From IMG/VR virus record IMGVR_UViG_3300032282_003254, positions 1 through 21,289 of that record: 21,289 nt of DNA; one strand, given 5' to 3'. The DNA is from a virus. A program made the translations under genes and the position numbers. Shown piece after piece: positions 13,646 to 18,506 of the stretch. The notes below the pieces were generated by a model. The model made no database searches. It was not told the DNA's origin and saw only the letters and a list, made by a program, of their open reading frames with translations. Every line of letters starts with the position of its first letter. The first letter of the stretch is position 1.

Positions 13646-14002
13646 ATGAACGTCGGACATGTGCAGGAACTGATCGCCACCGCCGTGGAAGAGGCCATTA
13701 AAAAGGCGCTTGATAAGATTGAGGACAAGGTCCACGAAAAGGTTGGTGGCCTCAATTTTGACAGGGCCTTTGGCTCCTTCGCAATCTATGAAGAGAAAAC
13801 GGACCCGCTCAAGATCCACGTCTATGCGGAGGAATTCTTGCAATACAACTGCGTCCAATATTCCTTTGACCTTGAGAGATGCGTGGACGAGTTCATGGAA
13901 AATGTCCTTGAAGAAGAGAAAGGCGCCGACAAGATCAAGAAAGTGCGCGATGCTCTCGCCAGTCTCGTGGCGAAAATGGATAAGAAATTGACTGACGCCT
14001 AG
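13646..14002 (+). CDS. Rightward cassette gene 9, 118-aa charged helical protein
   Basis: ATG at 13646 has GGAG seven bases upstream; the ATG at 13640 lies too close to that site. The N-terminus (ELIATAVEEAIKKALDKIED) and C-terminus (ADKIKKVRDALASLVAKMDK) are amphipathic helices, and the middle contains an aromatic patch (VYAEEFLQYNCVQYSFDLER). It is probably a helical bundle or coiled coil. Base composition is lower in GC than in genes 1-7, so it may have a different origin. No function is recognised. It is the last gene before the terminator. Confidence 0.72.
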   Translation: MNVGHVQELIATAVEEAIKKALDKIEDKVHEKVGGLNFDRAFGSFAIYEEKTDPLKIHVYAEEFLQYNCVQYSFDLERCVDEFMENVLEEEKGADKIKKVRDALASLVAKMDKKLTDA

Positions 14003-14022
14003 AGGGGGTCGCCAGTCATAGG

Positions 14023-14066
14023 GGGCCGGAGGGACAGGTTTTGCGTCCCCTCCGGCCCTTTTCTTT
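14023..14066 (+). terminator. Strong terminator ending the rightward cassette
   Basis: GGGCCGGAGGG pairs with CCCTCCGGCCC across a short loop and is followed by TTTTCTTT, the classic intrinsic terminator layout. It stands between the convergent genes ending at 14002 and 14065 and can serve the rightward transcript. The leftward transcript ends its last gene here too. Confidence 0.85.
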
Positions 14067-14325
14067 AGTGGGCCTGCTTGATGTCGGGCCAGACCGGATT
14101 GATCTTGCGCCCGGCGGGCGTGAAGTATGCCCGCTCCTCCTCAATGAGCTGATCGACGGCGTCCCACACATCCTCCTCCGGCTCGGAGAAGTAGAGGGTG
14201 AGCCACCTTACGCTGAAGCCACCCTCACGGGCGAGAAGGTTCCAGACCTTGTCGGCGAGGCACGTCTCCAAGACCTGAAGGGCGCCGCTGTCGGGGTCGA
14301 GGATGTCGTATTTATTCTTGATCAT
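14065..14325 (-). CDS. 86-aa hypothetical protein, possible winged-helix fold
   Basis: ATG at 14325 follows AGGAGA by seven bases. The middle and C-terminal part (WDAVDQLIEEERAYFTPAGR) looks like the last helix and wing of a winged-helix domain, and SVRWLTLYFSEPEEDVWDAV could supply the earlier helices. I cannot assign a family. It is the last gene of the leftward replication block, ten bases after the 214-aa gene. Confidence 0.7.
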   Translation of the reverse strand: MIKNKYDILDPDSGALQVLETCLADKVWNLLAREGGFSVRWLTLYFSEPEEDVWDAVDQLIEEERAYFTPAGRKINPVWPDIKQAH

Positions 14326-14335
14326 GATTATTCTC

Positions 14336-14980
14336 CTAAAATGGGAGGGGGTCGTCTATGTGGGCCTTGCTGTCGGGGATGGCGTCCAGCGGGTCTCTGG
14401 GAGGCCCAGACACCCGCTCCACCTGAGCGCCGGGGAAGGACGCCTTCACCGCCGCCAGCGTCGGATAGTTAGCCAACAGCCTACCTACCTCTGACATCGT
14501 GTAGACTTCGACGTGCCTGCCCTGCGCCACGACCAGACGTGCGTCCAGATCGTTTCTGACGACAGCCACGACCGTCCCGTCAGGCGTGACGGTCTCCCAT
14601 ACCTCGGGCGCCAATAGATGGGCTCCAGCGGCCTCCGCAGCCCGGTCCAGAGCCCTCCACGCTTTCAGCATCCGGTCGGCCTCAATCTTCACGTCCTGAA
14701 GGTCACCCTTCCAGATCGCCTGATTGGTCTTGTAGCGTTGCCTGTCAAACTTTTCACGCAGCTCACGATCTACAAGGAGGCGCAGGCGGTCGCGGCCCCA
14801 CTTCTCCTCCATCGCCACCGCGACCATGTCGAGGTCGTCGAGATGCTCCCGGCCAGAGATGTAGGTTCCGGGGGTCTCGTGCCAGTCCGGGAAGTCCCGG
14901 TCAGTCGTGGGGACGCCGAAGTGGGTGCGGGTGCCGGGAGGCCACGGCTTGAAGTCATGCTTCTTGGGCGCCTTAGCCAT
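14336..14980 (-). CDS. 214-aa phage protein with SSB-like C-terminal tip
   Basis: ATG at 14980 follows AAGGAGG. The N-terminus is Pro-rich (FKPWPPGTRTHFGVPTTDRD). The centre is helical (DMVAVAMEEKWGRDRLRLLV, then EADRMLKAWRALDRAAEAAG). The second half has short beta elements (GTVVAVVRNDLDARLVVAQG). The last residues are HIDDPLPF, close in character to the acidic DDDIPF tip by which single-stranded DNA-binding proteins recruit partners. No OB fold is visible, so it is not called SSB. It overlaps the preceding gene by 8 bases. Function unknown; a role at the replication fork is possible. Confidence 0.72.
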   Translation of the reverse strand: MAKAPKKHDFKPWPPGTRTHFGVPTTDRDFPDWHETPGTYISGREHLDDLDMVAVAMEEKWGRDRLRLLVDRELREKFDRQRYKTNQAIWKGDLQDVKIEADRMLKAWRALDRAAEAAGAHLLAPEVWETVTPDGTVVAVVRNDLDARLVVAQGRHVEVYTMSEVGRLLANYPTLAAVKASFPGAQVERVSGPPRDPLDAIPDSKAHIDDPLPF

Positions 14981-15569
14981 TGGAGGCCTCCTTCTTCACG
15001 AGGCGCAGGCCGCTAATGCGCTTGTGCGTGTCGATCATGGCAAACTCAATGACGCCGCAATCAATCAGGGCCGTGACGTATGACTTCGCCTTGGGGGCTG
15101 ACACCTTGAACTCCTCGGCGATCATATCGACGATGTAACGCCCCAGCTTCTTTGTCTGAGACTTGTGCGAGAGCGGGAGCATCCCGGACAACTTGCGCTC
15201 CAAGATGCTCTCAACAACAAATTCCCTGACCTTCGGGGGGATATATATCGCCCTCGGCGCCGCCCCATCATCTGCCGGGAGACATACCTCCCTGCCATTG
15301 GCCTGCGCCACGACCCACTCGCGCATCTCGGGATAGAACTCGACAAGCAGGACACTGTCGCTCGTCCCGGCCATGTATTCGCCCTTCACGCCGAGGCGCC
15401 ACACGTTCTTCTTCGCCGGTCGGTCGAGGTACAGCTTGAGGCTCTTCCAGCCATCCTTCGAGTAGGCCGTACACTCGACCAGCCGCCAGTCACCCGCCTG
15501 CCTGATCGTCACCTCATGCGCGTGGACCTTCAGCGTCGCGCCGCCCACCTTCACTAGCTCATAATCCAT
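14973..15569 (-). CDS. 198-aa hypothetical protein with C-terminal winged-helix-like domain
   Basis: I chose ATG 15569, five bases after GGAGG; a longer start 18 bases upstream lies before that site. The N-terminal half looks beta-rich (GDWRLVECTAYSKDGWKSLK, then SVLLVEFYPEMREWVVAQAN). The C-terminal half (LGRYIVDMIAEEFKVSAPKA, then VTALIDCGVIEFAMIDTHKR) fits a winged helix-turn-helix. It is the first gene to the left of the 350-base repeat-rich segment, which makes it a candidate to bind those repeats. The binding idea is inference from position only. Confidence 0.72.
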   Translation of the reverse strand: MDYELVKVGGATLKVHAHEVTIRQAGDWRLVECTAYSKDGWKSLKLYLDRPAKKNVWRLGVKGEYMAGTSDSVLLVEFYPEMREWVVAQANGREVCLPADDGAAPRAIYIPPKVREFVVESILERKLSGMLPLSHKSQTKKLGRYIVDMIAEEFKVSAPKAKSYVTALIDCGVIEFAMIDTHKRISGLRLVKKEASNG

Positions 15570-15600
15570 TCTGACCTCCATCTTCATTGCTAAGGTTAAA

Positions 15601-15629
15601 ACGCTAACTCAACATGTTCAGCGTGTCAA
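15601..15629 (-). promoter_or_regulatory. Candidate leftward promoter with central palindrome
   Basis: On the minus strand TTGACA (15624-15629) is followed after 17 bases by TAGCGT (15601-15606), about 30 bases before the 198-aa gene. The spacer contains the palindrome AACATGTT (15611-15618), which could be an operator. The -10 element is weak. Confidence 0.45.
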
Positions 15630-15650
15630 TTCTCCCGCACGTCTTATCTT

Positions 15651-15689
15651 GCGGAACCCGCGCGGAGCGAAAGCGCAGCGCGGTTCCGC
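15651..15689. repeat. Large GC-rich inverted repeat
   Basis: GCGGAACC-C-GCGC pairs with GCGCGGTTCCGC with one bulged C, around an inner GCG-AAA-GCG. The arms contain TGCGGA-type sequence related to the array further right. No T-run follows on either side. Confidence 0.65.
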
Positions 15690-15770
15690 GCCCATCCCCA
15701 ATGTCCGGTCTCTTAGAGGGGGTCGCGAAGCGCACCCCTAGACCCTCCATTGACCCTTGCGGAACTCACA

Positions 15771-15810
15771 CCCCGCCGAAGCGGGGGGTGTTAATGTAAT
15801 ACATTACACC
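15771..15810. repeat. Two adjoining inverted repeats
   Basis: CCCCGC-CGAA-GCGGGG (15771-15786) is a perfect 6-bp tetraloop hairpin. It is followed by an AT-rich inverted repeat centred on TAATGT-AAT-ACATTA, extended by GGTG / CACC with one bulged base. An AT-rich palindrome next to a GC clamp is a plausible protein-binding or melting site. Confidence 0.55.
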
Positions 15811-15826
15811 CCAACTCCACGCACAA

Positions 15827-15932
15827 CCTCCGCAAGTTTTTTTCAGTTTGCGGAGGAAGTGCGGAGGTTATGCGGAGGATGTCCATTTTCTCCCGGTTTT
15901 CTGGGCTTTTCAACCTCCGCATTTCCTCCGCA
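15827..15932. repeat. Array of six TGCGGAGG octamers, partly 11-bp phased
   Basis: Forward copies start at 15849, 15860 and 15871, exactly 11 bp apart. Reverse copies (CCTCCGCA) start at 15827, 15914 and 15925, the last two again 11 bp apart. A degenerate reverse copy precedes the first by 11 bp. The first pair forms a hairpin with 9-bp arms. A 35-base pyrimidine-rich spacer separates the forward and reverse groups. The same octamer occurs a few times singly elsewhere in the window (for example 10655 and 13382), as expected for GC-rich DNA, but never clustered. Confidence 0.75.
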
Positions 15933-15936
15933 ACGC

Positions 15937-16161
15937 CTATTCCCCGTTCCAAGCCCTTTTTGTGTCGTCGGGGTGATATTCGGGGGTGTAGTGCTGCATC
16001 CAAGAGGGGACTTTCTTCGCAAAATTCTCCACCGGATGCCAAACCAATTTGTAGCCTTCTGGGGCGGTCAGGGAGTAGTTCTCAATGACCATGCAGGGTA
16101 TCCACAGCCCCTTCATCAGGCGAGCCTTCCAGCGGCGCTTGGAGACCTGTTTGAGGCGCAT
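15937..16161 (-). CDS. 74-aa basic hypothetical protein
   Basis: Its ATG shares one base with the stop of the Tat-signal gene, and AAGGA lies upstream. The N-terminus is strongly basic (MRLKQVSKRRWKARLMKGLW), followed by an aromatic and Pro-rich part (APEGYKLVWHPVENFAKKVP). No family is recognised. Its stop lies four bases from the TGCGGAGG array, so the array starts where coding ends. Confidence 0.62.
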   Translation of the reverse strand: MRLKQVSKRRWKARLMKGLWIPCMVIENYSLTAPEGYKLVWHPVENFAKKVPSWMQHYTPEYHPDDTKRAWNGE

Positions 16162-16595
16162 CAGACGAAGTCCTTCGGGATGATGTAGCAGCGGTTATCG
16201 CGCCCTTGACCGATGATCTGATGGGCGAAGGGCTCCGTCTCATGGTGCAGGCGGAAGGCCTGCGGCTCAGGGTGCTGGAAGAACCGCAATGCCTTCTCGT
16301 CTGCCCGGCTCTCGATGGCCGCCGTCTGGAGGCCTTCCATGAACATGCCGTTGGTGGCGTGGCCAAGGCGGCGGTAGAAGTCCTCGCTCAGGAAGGCGAA
16401 AGGGTCTCCTGCCGCCTCTATAAGCTTGGTTTCAACCCACTCACCATTGACGACCGAGATCCCCCTGACGAGCATGTAGGGCTCGAACGGGATGACCTTC
16501 ACGGGCATCAGGTTCTGGGCGCTGACGATGGCGGGCGCCGCAAACAGGGACGCCATGCCGGTGAGGAAGCCTCTGCGTGATGATGTTAAGCTCAT
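16161..16595 (-). CDS. 144-aa protein with twin-arginine signal-like N-terminus
   Basis: ATG at 16595 forms an ATGA overlap with the upstream stop and has GGGAGAAG before it. The N-terminus reads SSRRGFLTG followed by a hydrophobic segment and a small-residue APAIVSAQ site, matching the twin-arginine (Tat) signal plan S-R-R-x-F-L. This predicts export of a folded protein, or anchoring, with cleavage near residue 28. The mature part starts NLMPVKVIPFEPYM and has no domain that I recognise. Similar Arg-Arg leaders occur on small phage proteins of unknown function. It lies among DNA-metabolism genes, an odd context for a secreted protein. Confidence 0.72.
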   Translation of the reverse strand: MSLTSSRRGFLTGMASLFAAPAIVSAQNLMPVKVIPFEPYMLVRGISVVNGEWVETKLIEAAGDPFAFLSEDFYRRLGHATNGMFMEGLQTAAIESRADEKALRFFQHPEPQAFRLHHETEPFAHQIIGQGRDNRCYIIPKDFV

Positions 16596-16813
16596 GCTAT
16601 CTTCTCCCATCTCAAATCAAGGGAATGTTCGGGCCAGACGTGATTGACTGACCCGCAATGCTCACATGGAGCATATTCGTTGGTGTACTCATGCTCGACG
16701 TGGATGCGCCACGGCCAGCGGTTGCGGATCTCGGCCTTGTAGCGGAAGTCCAGCTCGCCCGCCGAGGTCTTCGTGCATGTGCCGCACTTGAAGCTGATGG
16801 GCTCAAGGGGCAT
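16592..16813 (-). CDS. 73-aa zinc-ribbon-like protein
   Basis: The ATG at 16813 was chosen; a TTG seven codons upstream is possible. The product carries two Cys pairs, FKCGTCTKTS near the N-terminus and PCEHCGSVNH about 40 residues later, which fits a single four-Cys zinc ribbon with a central aromatic beta hairpin (NRWPWRIHVEHEYTNEY). Such domains bind nucleic acid or proteins. It overlaps the preceding gene by 11 bases and the following one by 4. Confidence 0.7.
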   Translation of the reverse strand: MPLEPISFKCGTCTKTSAGELDFRYKAEIRNRWPWRIHVEHEYTNEYAPCEHCGSVNHVWPEHSLDLRWEKIA

Positions 16814-17039
16814 CGTCGAGGGCCTTGATCGCAAGATCTCGGTGAGACTTGAGCGTCAGAAGCAGGGCATCGCTCATGTCCTCCGACTTGCAGATAATTT
16901 TGGAAATAGACGCAATCTCCCGCAGCGCCGCATCCAGCTTCTCGATGCGTTCGGCGGCTTGAAGAGCCAGATGCCAAGCAGCCCACGGGTCGCCACTTTC
17001 CCTTGCGGCGCGCAACTGTTTCGCAAGATCATCAGACAT
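16803..17039 (-). CDS. 78-aa helical hypothetical protein
   Basis: ATG at 17039 follows GGAG by six bases and overlaps the end of the methyltransferase gene by 8. The product is mainly helical (LAKQLRAARESGDPWAAWHL, then AAERIEKLDAALREIASISK), as often seen in small phage proteins of the ERIEKLDA type. No function is recognised. Confidence 0.68.
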   Translation of the reverse strand: MSDDLAKQLRAARESGDPWAAWHLALQAAERIEKLDAALREIASISKIICKSEDMSDALLLTLKSHRDLAIKALDDAP

Positions 17040-18063
17040 CCAAGGTCTCCATCAGGGCTTTGACGACTTCCGCCGCGAGGGGCGGGACGATGGCGTTGCC
17101 GTAGGCGCGCAGGCGTCCCACTCGGTTGGATACCCCATGAGCCAGCAGGGGAATTGAGGGTTCAACGCGCCTCGATTTGCCGTCTGATCCGGTGAGCCAG
17201 ATGTGGTCGTCCCAATGACCTGAGCGACCCTCTGGGGCAGCGGGATGCCTGTGTCCTGCGGGCGGATTGTTCCCGTGCCTCTGGCGCAGTCCTGAGACGT
17301 TGGCGTTGGCCACGTCGAGATGATCTTCACCACCCCCGGCAGCGACACCGTGATCTTCGTGCCGTTCTCTCGCTTGCCCGTCGCGCTCGCCGTCCCCATC
17401 CCGTGGCCACCGTCCCCGTCCGCCTTCGTCGGCGTCGGCCATGTGGCGCTCATAACCATCGCTTCTTCCAGATTGCCGTTGTAGCCCCTCGCCTTTAACA
17501 ACCGTTGTATCGCTTCCGTTGTCGCGGATGCGAACCCCGGCGATGTTCTTGTCGTAGGCCATATCGCATGCGACCCAGTAGAGCCGCTGGCGAATGTGCG
17601 GGGCGTTGACCGCGAGAGCCGGAATATCTGCCGCCCGGCTGGCGTAACCAGTTCCTTCCAGATCAGTTCGAACTCCGTCGAACCAACCATAGCCAGCCTG
17701 TCCCGCAACCTGTTCTCCCATGACGACAGGGGGCCTGTTGGCGGTGATGAGGCGATGGAAGTGGGGCCACAAGTGCCGTGGATCGTCTGTACCGGCGCCT
17801 TTGCCTGCGACCGAGAACGGCTGGCATGGGCACGATCCTGTCCAGATCGGCCTGTCGTCGGACCATCCTGCAAGACGCAAGGCGAGCCCCCATCCACCGA
17901 TTCCGGCGAAGAAGTGGCATTGGGTAAATCCTCTGAGTTCCAGAGGTTGAACATCGACAATTGACCGGGTATCGACTTCGCCATCGGGGATCAGTCCTGC
18001 TTTGATCAGGTTGCGCAGCCACGCCGCAGCGTAGGGGTCGATCTCGTTATAGAAGGAGGGCAT
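17032..18063 (-). CDS. dcm: C5-cytosine DNA methyltransferase
   Basis: It transfers a methyl group from S-adenosylmethionine to cytosine C5, probably to protect phage DNA from restriction. With the longer start (18066) numbering, motif I FAGIGGWGLAL is at 53-63, motif IV GSCPCQPFS at 77-85 with catalytic Cys81, motif VI MGEQVAG with Glu118, motif VIII RQRLYWV at 159-165 and motif X RLRAYGNAIVPPLA near the end. Between VIII and X lies a Gly/Arg/Asp/His-rich stretch in place of an ordinary target-recognition domain, with ADADEGGRG-type units. The opposite reading frame is also open here (see 17052-17984). GGAGG lies 6 bases from the second ATG (18063) and 3 from the first. The gene overlaps both neighbours. 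Confidence 0.9.
   Translation of the reverse strand: MPSFYNEIDPYAAAWLRNLIKAGLIPDGEVDTRSIVDVQPLELRGFTQCHFFAGIGGWGLALRLAGWSDDRPIWTGSCPCQPFSVAGKGAGTDDPRHLWPHFHRLITANRPPVVMGEQVAGQAGYGWFDGVRTDLEGTGYASRAADIPALAVNAPHIRQRLYWVACDMAYDKNIAGVRIRDNGSDTTVVKGEGLQRQSGRSDGYERHMADADEGGRGRWPRDGDGERDGQARERHEDHGVAAGGGEDHLDVANANVSGLRQRHGNNPPAGHRHPAAPEGRSGHWDDHIWLTGSDGKSRRVEPSIPLLAHGVSNRVGRLRAYGNAIVPPLAAEVVKALMETLDV
17052..17984 (-). other. Second open frame inside the methyltransferase gene (possible overprinted gene)
   Basis: A 310-codon frame lies on the same strand, shifted relative to the methyltransferase. It is not random in look: FNLWNSEDLPNATSSPESVD, LIWKELVTPAGRQIFRL, two WPTPT units (WPTPTKAD and WPTPTSQD) and a C-terminal LNPQFPCWLMGYPTEWDACA. 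From memory, phage-encoded proteins with WPTPT and WLMGYP motifs are often annotated next to or in place of cytosine methyltransferases. The WPTPT units lie exactly over the ADAD/ANAN units of the methyltransferase frame, so one may be a shadow of the other. The start has only a weak ribosome site. I do not call it a confirmed gene. Confidence 0.35.
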
Positions 18064-18259
18064 CATCGTCCTCCAAAGCCTTGCGGGCTATTTCGCCTCC
18101 ATGAGAGGCATAAAACCGCAGCGCGGCCTTCAGCTTCTCAATGCGCGGATCGGGGGTGGAGAAGCGCCGCTCGTCCGCCACCATCTTGTTGAGGGCAGTG
18201 GAGACTTCCGCCTCCACCTCCTCGCTGATCTCCACAGGGATTACCTCACGCGGCGTCAT
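18047..18259 (-). CDS. 70-aa acidic hypothetical protein
   Basis: ATG at 18259 lies inside the end of the 82-aa gene (14-base overlap), with AAGG upstream; the stop overlaps the methyltransferase start. The N-terminus is acidic and helical (VEISEEVEAEVSTALNKMVA) and the C-terminus reads IARKALEDDDALLL. It could be a small regulatory or adaptor protein, but no family is recognised. Confidence 0.65.
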   Translation of the reverse strand: MTPREVIPVEISEEVEAEVSTALNKMVADERRFSTPDPRIEKLKAALRFYASHGGEIARKALEDDDALLL

Positions 18260-18494
18260 CGGGCACCTTGGAGGCTTCGGCGGCGAAATCCTTCAGATGC
18301 TCCTCGACGGCCTTGAAGACGTGCTTCAGGTTGCTTTCCCAATTGGGCTGGGTGCTGGTGTTGAACATCGCCTCGGCCAAGATGAAGGCGAGGCTGTTCA
18401 TAATGACCGGGCCGCCCTTATCCTTTAGGATGATGCGGACCCGGCTCACTACTTTCTCGCATTCGCGCGCGAGACGCTCGTTATCAAATTCCAT
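18246..18494 (-). CDS. 82-aa hypothetical helical protein
   Basis: ATG at 18494 follows AGGGGAAAG, 12 bases after the primase-helicase stop. The sequence is amphipathic helical (RLARECEKVVSRVRIILKDK, MNSLAFILAEAMFNTSTQPN and LKHVFKAVEEHLKDFAAEAS). No family is recognised. It follows the replication protein in the same transcript. Confidence 0.68.
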   Translation of the reverse strand: MEFDNERLARECEKVVSRVRIILKDKGGPVIMNSLAFILAEAMFNTSTQPNWESNLKHVFKAVEEHLKDFAAEASKVPDDAA

Positions 18495-18506
18495 GAACTT
18501 TCCCCT

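Larger units (their letters stand above)
15588..15936. other. Non-coding repeat-rich segment, possible origin or control region
   Basis: No convincing gene lies here; an 83-codon leftward frame over 15791-16042 overlaps the better 74-aa gene and crosses the repeat array. From left to right it holds the candidate promoter at 15601-15629, a large GC-rich hairpin (15651-15689), a stretch including AGAGGGGGTCGC that also occurs at 14001, two adjoining hairpins (15771-15810) and the TGCGGAGG array (15827-15932). This density of inverted and direct repeats in an otherwise gene-packed genome indicates a control function, such as replication initiation, operator binding or packaging signals. Confidence 0.6.

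Noticed and set aside
15827-15932. CRISPR array
   Set aside because: Units are only 8-11 bp, without spacers of uniform length and without cas genes.
15791-16042. Leftward 83-codon frame over the repeat array
   Set aside because: It overlaps the better supported 74-aa gene, crosses the phased repeats and has no good ribosome site.
16088-16096. GTATCCACA as a further DnaA box
   Set aside because: One mismatch, inside a coding region and without the other module elements; likely chance.
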